Origin: Primulina eburnea
Taxonomy: Eukaryota > Streptophyta > Magnoliopsida > Lamiales > Gesneriaceae
Reading direction: 5' to 3'
Assembly: GCF_022965805.1 (NCBI RefSeq)
Contig: NC_133103.1
Location: 48,739,693 to 48,803,692 of the forward strand
Length of the DNA stretch: 64,000 bases
The stretch's first letter is position 1; every line of letters begins with the position of its first letter. The position numbers and the translations under genes were made by a program. The notes below the pieces were generated by a model. It did no database searches. It had not been told where the DNA came from and saw only the letters and a list, made by a program, of their open reading frames with translations. Below, one piece after another: positions 33,514 to 45,132 of this stretch.

Positions 33514-33527
33514 TTTCTCCCCCTCTT
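33514..33527 (-). promoter_or_regulatory. Polypurine tract of family B
   Basis: On the minus strand AAGAGGGGGAGAAA precedes the LTR start TGTAATGCCC. Confidence 0.85.
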
Positions 33528-35882
33528 AGATCTGAGTTCGTCCTCGAACTCGCAAGCAATCAATTCAGATATAACAGAAGAAATGTATAATAGAGTTTAA
33601 AGCTCATCTCAATGAACACGTTTTGAAATCTCTTTCTTGTATCAACCTCTGATTTCAAGTCTGAAATAAGACTTCATGAAGTATAATATCATGATACTTC
33701 TTAAACTAACTCTGATAGAATAAATCTGGCCATGTTGGTTATACATCATCCGTATAAATGAATCACCGTCCATAGCAAAAAAATACTAGTAATTGTTATC
33801 CAATCTGTTTATCCCAATCAAGGACATATGAAATCTTCAGTTTCAAATACCAAGCATCATCATCCGATGTTGGTTTCTTTAATCTGTCCATTCTGAACTG
33901 TCTTGATAACTATTGTCATGCAATAAGTCATATAGTGACAATAAATCATAACAACTAGTGCTAACATCCAGCACTAAAACTCTACCAATATCTGTCAGTA
34001 TCTGAATCATACACTCTGACTATCTGTCAATATGTAAATCATCTGCAAAATAACTTATGGTATGATCTGCCATAATTGTAAACTTAATCGAAATCACAAT
34101 CTGATATAGTCTACTTCTACATTCTAGTCACTCTGACTATGTTCTGACATCAATCTGTGTCATTTGGTTCTGTTTGTACACCATCTTGTACAAACTAATA
34201 GATATAGATTGAACAATCTGTCAATCATAATCATATTATATCACAATCTGAAAAGTATTGGGATAATCTTATTACGAAATTCATCGAAATATACTCTCCC
34301 TATCGAATCAGAACTATACTAAGTCTGTAATAAATCTTCTGATTTCTATCTTTCTGTCTTTTCTATTAGCGATTCAGACATGTCAGTACAATTTCTGCCA
34401 ACATTTCTGTGCAAATTCTGTCACGACTGATCTAATCTGTCTATATCAAAACTGTCTGTTCGAATATCAAACATTCTCAGTCACAAACACGACAACTGAA
34501 GTCACTACAGCGCATTTCTGACACTATCTGTAATTTCAGATTCAAATTATTCTATATAAACAAATTAGTTAATAATAAAAATTAAGGAAGAAATACCTAC
34601 CTGGTATTCGGCTCGGATTCTCAATGTCAATTCTGTTATACAATTCTGAAACACTCTGACACATTCTGATCTCCTTTCTGAACTTCTGTAATTCTTTAAG
34701 TTAACTCTGATACAATTGAACTGTATATAATCTCAACGGTTCACAACAATCTGTATCAATACTGATTCAGAATAACAATAATCTATACTAATCTAGTAAA
34801 TCTATATAGGATTGTAAATTCTAACAATACTATCAATTCTGTCAGATCAATCAGATCTTCATGCCATTCTGATCAACTGCTATATATCATCTGCAAATAT
34901 AATATGCTCTCCAAGTAATACGATCTGTATAAAATACTGATCTAGAAGCAATAATTCTCAAGCAGTTCAAAACACAATCATATCAGATAATCTGTCAATT
35001 CATATAATATCAATCTCTGACAATTCTGACATTCCTGACCTTCTGATATTTCTGATATCGGTATCTGATCAGTCACTGATCACCATATCAACTGTCTCAA
35101 AATCAATTAGTATACTAACATCAGATATCATCTATTCTGAATACAATCTGTTTCAACAAAGTACATATCTGAACAATTTCTGTATACAAGAATCATAATT
35201 TTCAGAATATTTAATATGATCTTTCAAATATTCTTCAATTCATTTTGTATCATTCTGTATAGTCAATACCATTCTGTACTAAATCTACTATACAAACAAT
35301 ACCTGATCTCCATTCAATTCTGAACTTTATCTTTCTGATATAACACCATTCTGAAATCTTATCTAGGCGAACATCAGTCAACTTGTATAATACTGACCAA
35401 TCTGTCAATGCTAAACTCGATTTCAGTGGATCTACTGAATACATAAGGATGCAATCTGCTCCTTTCTGTACTAATCGAGTCATATACAATACAGATATCA
35501 AAGGAATTCTAAATCTAGAATCCTTATCGTGTTATCTCCACTGATCAGTTATCTTTGGTCTGAATCTTACCATTTCTGGAAAAATTCTACAATATGTCTG
35601 TACTTGTTCAGCATATTCATATCAATAATGCCATCAAATCCTAAAACACAAGTACATCAGAATCTAACTCGATCTCATTCTTATCTTCCTGTAGTATATA
35701 ATATGTCACAGAAATCTCTGATATCAACATTTTCCTCAACAAACTAGGAAATCAATACTACAATACAACCAACCCAACAGATATAGCATATCTCCATACA
35801 ACTCAGTCAAAGATATTCTTAACAAATGCATTAGTATATATCAATACATATGCAATAGAATCATAAATAATAGTACCTGTTA
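33528..35882 (-). other. Non-coding interior of family B
   Basis: About 2.35 kb with no protease, RT, RNase H or integrase motif in any frame. The sequence is dominated by ATCTG, TCTGA and AATAC words. It replaces pol in position. Confidence 0.7.
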
Positions 35883-35931
35883 CTATATCTGGGTATGTTC
35901 CACAATCAGTGTCATTAGATGATTCTGTTCC

Positions 35932-36765
35932 CTAAAATCTTCGGGAATCTCTTTGAGGACAAACTCTCGCAAAGTGTCCCGACTGTTTACAGACATTGCA
36001 TCTACTAAGTACTCCTTGGCAGTGTTCTGTGGAATGTCTTCCTCCGCAAGTTCTGCAGTATACTCCAGTATAACTCGGACTGGAAACACTGGAGCTAGAT
36101 GAACTACTCTGTCCACCTCTTAACTTCTTAATCTGTTTCTTTTCGATCTTCAATGGTTCTTTCTTTTTACCACTGTTGCTGCCAATCTCAACTCTGGAAG
36201 GCAGTTGTTGTGGGTTCGATGCTGGAAGATCATACGATGCTCCATGTTGTCCTATCAGAACCGTTTCTGCTCTTTTGGCTCTGTTCAATGTATCAGCAAA
36301 ACTACTCGATTGCTTCACATTCACCAATGTACGTATCTCAGGATTCAATCCCTGAATAAACTGGTTAGATGTCGCATCATCATTCTTAGCCACAAGAGGG
36401 GCAAAACGTAATAAGGTGAAGAACTGTGCCAAATACTCATCAATACTTCTCTGACCCTGTCTCAAGGTAGTAAACTCTGCACTTCTGTCCTGTCTGTATG
36501 ATGTGGGGAAGAATCTTTGATAAAATTCAAATTTAAAGATCTTCCACGATATTACTGAACAACTCTGTTCTAAAGCTCCTTTGGTTAGTAACCACCATCT
36601 TCTTCCAGTCTCTTGCAATTGGTTCTCAATCAGGTTAACTCTACACTCATCTGTGAGACCAAGAAATTCAAATACCATTTCTGTCTCCTCAAGCCAATTC
36701 TCACAATCTGCTGGTGTCTCAGTTCCCTTCAGAATCGGCGGTTGAAACGACTGAAACCTCTTCAT
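35932..36765 (-). CDS. gag: Family B Gag
   Basis: 277 residues starting at ATG 36765 (MKRFQSFQPPILKGTETPAD). The retrotransposon gag (capsid) domain spans about residues 20-150 (CENWLEETEMVFEFLG, WKIFKFEFYQRFFP, RFAPLV, QFIQGLNPEIRTL). A Lys/Ser-rich linker leads to two zinc knuckles near residues 238-271 (CRTCGGRHSTEHC and CNVCKQSGHFARVC). This pattern is typical of Ty3/gypsy Gag. It lies just after the primer-binding site on the minus strand and ends in a stop instead of running into protease. The frame from 36116 to 35883 continues past its end and may be a frame-shifted remainder. Confidence 0.87.
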   Translation of the reverse strand: MKRFQSFQPPILKGTETPADCENWLEETEMVFEFLGLTDECRVNLIENQLQETGRRWWLLTKGALEQSCSVISWKIFKFEFYQRFFPTSYRQDRSAEFTTLRQGQRSIDEYLAQFFTLLRFAPLVAKNDDATSNQFIQGLNPEIRTLVNVKQSSSFADTLNRAKRAETVLIGQHGASYDLPASNPQQLPSRVEIGSNSGKKKEPLKIEKKQIKKLRGGQSSSSSSSVSSPSYTGVYCRTCGGRHSTEHCQGVLSRCNVCKQSGHFARVCPQRDSRRF

Positions 36766-37193
36766 CTGTGTTTCTATCTGATTCTCTGATATATCTATCT
36801 GTTCAGTCGAAGTACTGCCCTTTTCTGAAATTGTTCGAGGCGGTATATCTGAATATCAAACAAATTAGTACACAAGATATACAATCTGTCTCAGCCCTCC
36901 TCTGATCATATACCTCTGATCCAGACTCGGTTCTGATTCAGGCTTAACAATTACATGCTGCAATCAACTCAGATAACAACCAACATGTAATAGGGAAAAC
37001 AGTAAATCATGCTAGCACCCATAATGTAATTCAACATTATAATAAATCTCATGCTAGCAATCACATGCAAGGAAAGACAAATCAATCTACCCCGCTCATT
37101 TTCTGCTATCTCAGTCTAAAAGATCTATCAGTTCTGACTCTCTCAATCTAAAAGATCTATCAATTCTGACTATCTCAATCTAAAGGATCTATC

Positions 37194-37205
37194 GCTCTGA
37201 TACCA
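37194..37205 (-). promoter_or_regulatory. Primer-binding site of family B
   Basis: TGGTATCAGAGC on the minus strand, five bases after the 5' LTR. Confidence 0.9.
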
Positions 37206-39054
37206 CCTGTTGTGGGGACCCGGACGCTAATCAAGTTCTTAATCATAATTGGGACTAATTAATCAATGAAAAGCAGGGTCTAAATTTTTTTTTTTTAAAA
37301 TGCGGAACGTAGTGAAATAAAACTCATATACATATCAGTATAAAATACAATACAAGTCCTGTACTGCATGCATTCAAAATAAACTAAGGTTTAACAACTA
37401 ATGTCAAGTGTCCAACCCTATCTCTAATCCAAGTCCGGAGCCTCCACTCTAATCACGATCTTTCCTCATCTCCTGGACCCTGATCCTGTCCCACCTGTTG
37501 TCATGTACACATACAGACAAGACAACAGCTCCGGTGAGAATATAATCCCAGTATAAATCAACGAAACATGCAATCATATAAGACAATATAAAGCATGTAA
37601 TCAGGTAACAGATATATGTATCCAAATCTGAAACATAATCAATATCAATCTGTCGACATGATTCTATAATTCAGACTAGACTCAATCCTAGTCTAGGGAT
37701 CCCGGCTTCCAGATGTGGTATTCCTATATCGAATTCCGTAAAGGATGGAACCATAATCTCTATTACTCGATATAACCAGTGCCCTGGTATTCCTATATCG
37801 AATTCCGTAATAGAAGAATTCCAATACCCTTTACTCGATATAACCAAATATGGTGTTCCTATATCGAATTCCGTAATAGATTCCATTACTCGATATAACC
37901 AAATATGGTGTTCCTATATCGAATTCCGTAATAGATTCCATTACTCGATATAACCAAACATCCGGTGTCCTGACCTATCCGTCATGGACTGCAGTTCTAT
38001 CTTTAATATCATATCTTGAGACATCGTGCAATGTGCCGTGGCGATACCACCACTATCCGGCACTTCTGTCACAAGATAAATCGTCTAATACCTGTCATCT
38101 AAAATCAAGAGAACAAGTATATCATCAATTCAATGCAAATATCAATGCAATAAAGTAAAGTATGTGATTTAGGGAAACCCAAGTCCAAACCGACTCAAGT
38201 CCATCTCCCAATACCACATTGACTTATACCTTTGTCTCATCCGTCTGACGAAGACGATGATCTGTCCATATCAAATCTGAAATGACAATAACAAATACAC
38301 TGTATCAATGTGTAACTCAATTCAAAATCTGTTCTGATCATACTCAACTCAGTATAAAATCTGATCAATATCTGAACAAGATACAATTTGATTCATAACA
38401 ACAATATCCCGATATAATCGAAATCATAACTGAATCTGATCAATCTGAATCAACTGATGTTTCGACGGCACAATAACACAGTCTTGTCACCCCGTCAATC
38501 TCAACATCACAGATATCATTTCTAAATGCGTTATCAATACCATATCATCATTCTTCTAATTCTAGTATGTCAATATCTATTGAATTCACTCAGGATCTGT
38601 TGAAATTCATAAAACAGACATACAGTATAATTTCTTCGATCTGACTTCACATATATACTGAATAGTCTATTCAGAACATATCAGAATAATCAACTCTCTA
38701 TTCTTGAATCAAGAACAATACAATTCCAGTGTTTAATCTCAGATAATATCTTCTGAAATTCATAACAATTGTATAAACAGTCTGTTCTTAGATCTGACTT
38801 CGATTATACAATACCTACTGTAGCAGAAACACCATATCTGAATCATATTCAATTCTGACAATATGATATTTCTAAAATATCTCAAAACGTAACGAAACTT
38901 ACGTCTTTGTGTAGCTCGTGTCGATAGGAACTCGGTGTCGTACTCGGATTCAAAATCAGACGGGCGGATTTCTCACAAAAGACGTAAGGATTTTCAACCC
39001 TATTCCGGAACCTTTCTCGAATCCTTCGTTCTTCTTTCTGAAGAAATCTCGAAG

Positions 39055-39060
<6 letters not shown>

Positions 39061-39110
<50 letters not shown>
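39061..39110. repeat. (TA)n in the family B 5' LTR
   Basis: 50 bp of TA against about 18 bp at the same point of the other LTR (around 33127-33144). It forms the presumed TATA region on the minus strand. Confidence 0.93.
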
Positions 39111-39118
<8 letters not shown>

Positions 39119-39167
39119 TACGATGCATGCAAGAAGGCAAGTGGCGAAATCTCGTTTTGCATGATTC

Positions 39168-39344
39168 GCGCTCGAGCGGTCAATCTTTACCGCTCGAGCG
39201 CGGAGCCTTCTGTCCAAGCCTCGGCGATTTACACACTGGCGCTCGAGCGGTAACTTTCTGCCGCTCGAGCGCCAGACATTCTGTCCGAACAATACTTTGC
39301 GATGCATTGGCGCTCGGGCGGTGCTTTTCTACCGCTCGAGCGCC
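39168..39344. repeat. Hairpin repeats in the family B 5' LTR
   Basis: Second set of the three GCGCTCGAGCGGT-type palindromes found at 33201-33377. Confidence 0.93.
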
Positions 39345-39862
39345 GAGGGTTCTGGCCAAATCCTTGGCTACTTATGCAACGACGCTCGGTCTCGGCATAA
39401 CGGTTCATTTGAGTTCTTACAACCTTAATCATGCCAATTAATCAACGTCTGATTATAGTAATTAAATCTCGGGCATTACAGTTATTACGAAAAAATTTAT
39501 CCGGCTTTTCTCCTAAGCTCTGATTTTTGTCACCGAGTATACTGATATTCTTTAGAGAATGTTTGGATTTGAGCTGACTGATCGACTGAAATAAACTGTT
39601 ATTTATGTTCCATCAGTTGTCCTTAGACCAGTTAAGCTTTTATAACATTAATCCTTTGCCATAGATTATTTTTTGATTCAGCAAGGCTTATGCATTAATT
39701 GGACTCTATCTAACAGTTTTTCTTAGGACACATATAGTTTCCTTCTTTGAATTCAGTTCGGATAGGCTTTGTGTATTAAATGAACAGCCTTGTTAAATCA
39801 CCAAAATATAAGTATTCTAATAGATACGGTATATTAAAGGAGAAAACATATATTACTATTAA

Positions 39863-40269
39863 TGTTCTAAAAATCTCAGCCTAGAACCGCCTAGGGTGGT
39901 GGGTGGTTGCCCAATGCCCCAACTTTTGTCTGGACAACGCTTCTAGGAGTCTTCAAATTAATTGTCTGCTTAGGCAGTCTAGGCGCCACTTAGGTCGTTT
40001 CGTAATTTTTTTAAAAAATATTGAAAATAATCAAAATAAAACTTTCTCAGGTTTAAAGTTTAGAACATGTGATGTGTTGATTGATATATAAAAATTTATT
40101 AATATCTGTATGTTAATAATTTATTATTATAATTTTATAAGAATATTTATTTCATACAAAAACATAATATTCATCAATATATAAGGATTTAAGCTTAAAA
40201 AGAATTATCTAGGCCTAGGCGCTAGGCGGTAGGTAGCCGCTCGCCTACCGTCCATCGCTTTTTAGTGCA
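39863..40269. mobile_element. Possible hAT-like non-autonomous element with CTAGGCG repeats
   Basis: CCTAGG/CTAGGCG motifs cluster at both ends (39880-39985 and 40208-40258). The borders TGTTCTAAAAA and TGCACTAAAAA are inverted. No clean 8-bp duplication is seen. Confidence 0.45.
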
Positions 40270-41798
40270 CTGATTAATATAATCAATTACTACGTGAATT
40301 ATATTCCGTATTACTTCCAATTTTTTATGGAAAGGTAAACGGCCATCTGTTTCTTATGGTTTTTTTATATTAATTTTAAATAGAGATTTCAGAAACTTAT
40401 AAGAATTTTGATAGAAAATTTTAGAAAAGAAAAATTAAAGGTTGAATTTTGTTTGAACAAACATAGAGAAGCCTAAAATTTCGATACAGACTTAAAATGG
40501 TGTTCATGGCCTAGTGGGAGGGTAGGCAACAGTCCACATCACCATGTAATTTTCAGTCAACTTCATCATAAAAACGTGAAGACTTCTCCCCAACAAAACA
40601 TGAAGAATGCCCAAGGTTTGTATCAATCTACATCAATTGTAACAAATTTCTACTGTCGGTTTTAAAAAATAAACATAAAGACTAGACCTGGTCACGGGTT
40701 GGATTTGGTCCGGGTCTAGGTTCGGGACGGAAAAATCTCGACCCTTAACTGGTCAACCTGTGGCCTGTTACGGTCCAAGTGATGAAACCGAGGATCTAAA
40801 TCCGGATCTGGTTAATCATCGGTTTTGGGTCCAGTTTAACCTTTTAATTTTTAAAAAATGATTTGTATATTTTTAAAAAATTTAAACATTAATAAAAATA
40901 AATAAATTTTAAAAAGTTTGCATTATATTGAATTTATTAAAATTCTATCAAATATTTCATTATCTCAATAAAAAATCTATAACATTTCTTCAGTAAAAAT
41001 TATGTTACGATTCAACTTTCAACATTTTATGTAAAAAATTTTATTACATTTCATTACGTTCAAATACATTCACTCCCATTTCTTCTCGTCGCTATTTTGG
41101 ATGTTCCTTCGGTTTCGTCTTGATCTTTTTCATCACTTTTAATATGTTCTTTCGGCTAGTGGATTTTGACCCATCATTAATCAAACATTGGACTTCCGAA
41201 TTTTCCGACCATAAGTTAGAACATCTCTCATATAATGTATTTTCTCAAATACTAAAATTTTGTTCCACAACTGTTGAAACAGAGCAAACTAGAATTTTTT
41301 AGTCATTATAGAAAAAAATTGATATATTTGTTTTTTACCACCATCGCAAAATGTCAAAAGTTTTCTCATCTGTAATATTAAAATAAAAAATAAGGATAAA
41401 ATAATTCTCAAGTTTCTGACTAAAACTTGAAAATCCTCATAGATGTTTTGTCTGTTCTTTTAATAAAAGTTGTGATTTAGTAAGTTTAGAAGTAATATTA
41501 CTAGTGGTAGTTGATTGTGTTTCATGTTGAACAATTTGTCAATCATATTTGATGTTATATTCATTTTAAATACCATATAAATGAGTTTTAATGTTAAAAA
41601 AAATCAATGAGATATTAGGAATAGTTTTTGTAACATGGTCTAAAGATTCATACTATAATGTTAACATTTATTGTAAACCGTCTAATTTAAGTATAAGATC
41701 TAAAACAAAAGCGCATAAAAATATTTCAGTAATTTTAAAAATAATTTTGCTATTTTTATCCATGACATAAATATATTGAACTAAATCATCATTATTGG

Positions 41799-43007
41799 CA
41801 CTACAAGAAAAATCCTATACGACAACGGATAAAATCCGTTGTCGTAGCCTTTTTAAAACTATTGTTGAAGTCAGTGTTGTTAAATGTTCGCTCAAAGACA
41901 ACGGTTAAAAACTGTTGTCGTAGCTACAATTTGCGACAGTTTTGAAAACCGTCGCAAACTGGAAAACTGTCGTCGTAGCTGCCTTTTGCGACGGTTTTAA
42001 ACACCGTCGCAAATGATATTTGCGACCGTTTTCCAAACCGTCGCAAATTATGATTGCGACGGAAGGCTTTATATACCGTCACTCAATGTAGCGACAATAT
42101 TCATGTGGACAAACTGTCGCTATTTAGCGACGGTTCATAAGTCCGTCGCTAATATTTTAGATAAAATAAAAAAATTTAAGAATTTAATAAATCTGTGTTG
42201 TAAATTGGTACATTCTTGTAAAAGATAAAATATTTAAATGTCGTAAAATAATAAAATCGTGTAAAAGATAAAACTTTAATTGTTTTGATGTGGTAAAAAA
42301 ATCGTGTAAGAGATAAAAAATTTAAATGTTGAAAAGTGGTAAAATCATGTAAGAGATAAAAAAATTTAAGTGTTCTGAAGTTGTAAAATCGTGTAAGTGA
42401 GAAAAATTTTGATTGTCGTAAAGTAATGTGGATGAAATTGAAAGAAAATAGCATGTATTTATAGCGAGTGATGAAAAAAAATGGAGGGAAGTACTGGGGG
42501 GAACGAATTTTTTGAAACTAGCGACGGTTTTTATGCTTACTGTCGCAAAATTTTAAATCGGCGACGGCTTTATTTTATTTGTCGCTAGATTTGGCGACGG
42601 TTTATATAAAACTGTCGCCAAATGTAGCGACGGCTTTACAAAAACTATCGCTGATTTTAAACATGCGACAGTTTTTCTTTAACCGTCGCTAAATTTAGCG
42701 ACGGTTGAGACTTAACCGTCGCCGATTTATAATTTTTCGACAGTTTTTATATACCGTCGCGAACATTAGCGACGGTTGAAGTAAAAACCGTCGCTAAATA
42801 TGCCACCAAGACACTACTTTACACAAAACCGTTGTCGAATGTACTTAAAAAAAAGCGCTAATAGACAACGGTTCTGTAAACCGTTGTCTTTGACCCGAAA
42901 AACGTTGTCTTTTGCACGCAAAAGACAACGGTTTTTATAAAACCGTTGTGGTTTGCCCCCAAAAGACAACAGTTTTATAAAAACCGTTGTCTTTTTTTAA
43001 AAAAACA
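41799..43007. mobile_element. CACTA-like element or fragment made of palindromic repeats
   Basis: It begins CACTACAAGAAAAATC, the classic CACTA terminus. More than 20 short palindromes follow: GACAACGG...CCGTTGTC types at both ends, GCGACGGTT...AACCGTCGC types inside. Between them (about 42170-42430) is a repeat of about 40 bp with GTAAGAGATAAAA. I do not find the matching GTAGTG terminus at the right, so that end is missing or diverged. Confidence 0.72.
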
Positions 43008-43192
43008 CACTTTTAACACTTTAAAATTTCACAGATACTAATACATATGTTTCATTGATTTGAAATTGAATAAATATCATAAGACTGAACATGCTTCTTA
43101 GGTTATGTGTGCATGAGTGAGAGTAATACTGAGATGAATGATCTCCTGAGAAATTCTAGTGCATCAAGATGTTGATGTTATGTCGCTTGATC

Positions 43193-43782
43193 TGATTGGC
43201 TAGATAGGCCGTAAAAGAGTGACATTAAATTTTAACGGGTAATATTATCTCTGTCGAGGACATGACCGACAATACAGAAATAATAAAACTGATCTCTAAA
43301 AGATATGAGATAACACCAACAGATAGACACGCACATCCTCGGATTCATGGGCTAACAACCCAACCCATTAGCACCGAAGTAAGTGCACTCTGCTCTATCA
43401 CAAGTATAAATAAATAATATTATGCATTGGCTAACAACTATAGATTTTAGCCTAGTGGTAAGAGCTCAATCCTAACAATTGGTATCAGAGCAAAGTCATG
43501 ATTGGCTAAATGAGCTATAAAAGAGTGACACCAGATATTAACGGCTAATATTGTATTTGTTGGGGACAGAACCAATAATGGAGAAATGTTAAAACTGATC
43601 TCTAAGAGATATGATGCAACGTCAGTAGATAGACATGCACCTCCCCAAATTCACGAGCCTAACAGCCCGACCCATTAAATCCTAAGTAGGCGCATTCTGA
43701 TGCCACGAATATAAGGAAATAAAGTTGTATATTTGCTACCACCTATTGCTTTTGGATTAGTGGCAATCGTTTGATCTTAACA
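43193..43782 (+). repeat. Two direct repeats of about 285 bp with a primer-site-like core (TRIM-like)
   Basis: Units 43193-43477 and 43499-43782 are about 70% alike (TGATTGGCTA start, TAACA end). Between them is TGGTATCAGAGC (43480-43491). This resembles LTR, primer-binding site, LTR with almost no interior. Upstream of it, TAGTGGTAAGAGCTC looks like a tRNA box A. No matching target duplication was found. Confidence 0.5.
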
Positions 43783-44021
43783 ATGCCGATGAAAAATATA
43801 CATAAAAAATCTTCGTATTCAAAAAACAATAATAACAATTTATATGTTGAATTCCAACAAATTGGAATAACTCGTGAAAATCGTTTATGCCTTATACAAT
43901 TTATTTTGAAAATTTTGCCACATTGTTTCATAACTAGGGATTGTGTCCCTAAATAATTAATTGTGTTCCCAATTGGTTCAATATGTGATAATAAATTTTT
44001 TAGACCATCTTGAACACACAT
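43743..44021 (-). pseudogene. hAT transposase fragment
   Basis: 92 codons (VQDGLKNLLSHIEPIGNTI ... ICWNSTYKLL) match the middle of BED/RICESLEEPER-type hAT transposases, where relatives have a C-H-x-L-N-L-VQDGL stretch followed by TRWNSTY. It is a remnant without start or end. Confidence 0.85.
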
Positions 44022-45132
44022 TTAAAGTATGACATGTAAACTTAATAGAAAAATTTACCACCTAGTGATGATTTGCATATTTCAATAAGATCACTAATAT
44101 TAGAATTATTTGTACTAGAATTGTCGAAAAAAATTGAAAAACTTAAGTAATTAGATCATATTCTTCTAAAATAAAAAATATAAGTTGAGAAAAATATTGT
44201 GTCATGTGTGTTTCGTTAAAAAATATATATGCAAACAATATTTTTTGAATGTTCCAATAATTATCAATTCAATGATATGTAATACTCACTTATGAATAAC
44301 TTTATCAACGATCACTCCAAATATCGAAACACAAAGAAAATTTATTTTAAACTAGAAAATTTTTTAATTATTTTTTTAACAATGAATAAATTTTTAAGTA
44401 TGTATTGGAGAGTATTTCGTGTGATACATCTAATAGAAAGATCTTCACTTGTAGAATGCCAGTGTTCAAAAAGTAATTTATCATTAAAAATAAAATAAAA
44501 TTGTTTAACTTCACAAAATTTAGCAGTTTTTCTCTAAATTTAGATTATTCAAATTTAAAAGGTTGAGTATCATTACCCGATTGAGAAGAGTATGCTGGAT
44601 TTGAGTTTGAAAATGATCAATACCAATTTTCACCAGATGATTTTTCTATACGTGCCACGTCAAAGTTCCATAACCACCTCCTTGTTGAAATTTGAAGTTA
44701 TCAAACAATATTTTCATTTGGCTTGCTTATCACCGGAAGGAAGCGTGACCATTTCGAAATTTTTGGGGAAGATATTGGAATATTTTGATAATCAAGACAC
44801 ATTTTAAGAATCAGAGATTGAGAGAAAATTAGTAAAAAAATATGAAGGGGGAGGGGTTTTATTAAAAAAATATTGGGAAATTTTTTTTGGTGCAACGGTC
44901 GAGACATGTCGACCGACGGGTCCACTTGTCGGCTCGACCATTTTTTTTTATTTTTGTAAAAAAATCACTTGAAATCAACAGCCGCCCATGGAACATGAGC
45001 CGATTCCGATTCTGGTCCGGATTTGACCTGGCTCTTGGCTAGGTCTAATAAAGATATATTAGACACTATTTATCTATATTTAATTTAGCCGACGTTTCTG
45101 GATTTACCAATATTGTACACAACTGTGATGAC

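Larger units (their letters stand above)
31282..39480 (-). mobile_element. Family B: gag-only LTR retrotransposon
   Basis: An 8.2-kb element on the minus strand with LTRs 37211-39480 (5') and 31282-33513 (3'). The primer-binding site is 37194-37205 and the polypurine tract is 33514-33527. LTRs differ at about 0.6% of positions plus a (TA)n length change, so insertion was recent. Flanks GTTAG and GTTAT give a 5-bp duplication with one mismatch. The 3.7-kb interior encodes only gag. The other 2.4 kb is non-coding, low-complexity sequence rich in ATCTG-type words where pol should be. It must borrow enzymes from a relative. Confidence 0.9.
37211..39480 (-). repeat. 5' LTR of family B
   Basis: 2270 bp, about 99.4% identical to 31282-33513. 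It carries a longer (TA)n tract at 39061-39110 at the presumed TATA position. Confidence 0.93.
29403..39822 (-). repeat. 5' LTR of the copia relic, split by two insertions
   Basis: Read on the minus strand the LTR starts at 39822 (TATTAGAATACT), is interrupted by family B (31282-39480) and by a solo LTR (29727-30891), and ends at 29403 in CTAACA before the decayed primer site. Subtracting the insertions leaves about 1045 bp, a plausible copia LTR length. The end near 39822 resembles the fragment at 14806-15149. Confidence 0.55.
40683..45047 (-). mobile_element. hAT element 4, decayed, with nested insertions
   Basis: A 4365-bp element has ends TAGACCTGGTCACGGG / TAGACCTAGCCAAGAG and flanks ATAAAGAC / ATAAAGAT (8-bp duplication, one mismatch). 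Minus-strand fragments of a BED-finger hAT transposase appear in N-to-C order: the finger near 44720-44600 (GGGYGTLTWHV), a catalytic-region piece near 44340 (CFDIWSD), 44021-43743, and the dimerisation region near 41290-41150 (VSTVVEQNFS). A CACTA-like repeat array and a TRIM-like duplication lie within it. Confidence 0.82.

Noticed and set aside
41799..43007. CRISPR-like array of regularly repeated palindromes
   Set aside because: Plant nuclear context, variable repeats without unique equal-length spacers, and a CACTA-type terminus.
43449..43491. Possible tRNA gene
   Set aside because: Only a box-A-like stretch and a primer-site-like word are present; there is no cloverleaf or box B at the correct distance.
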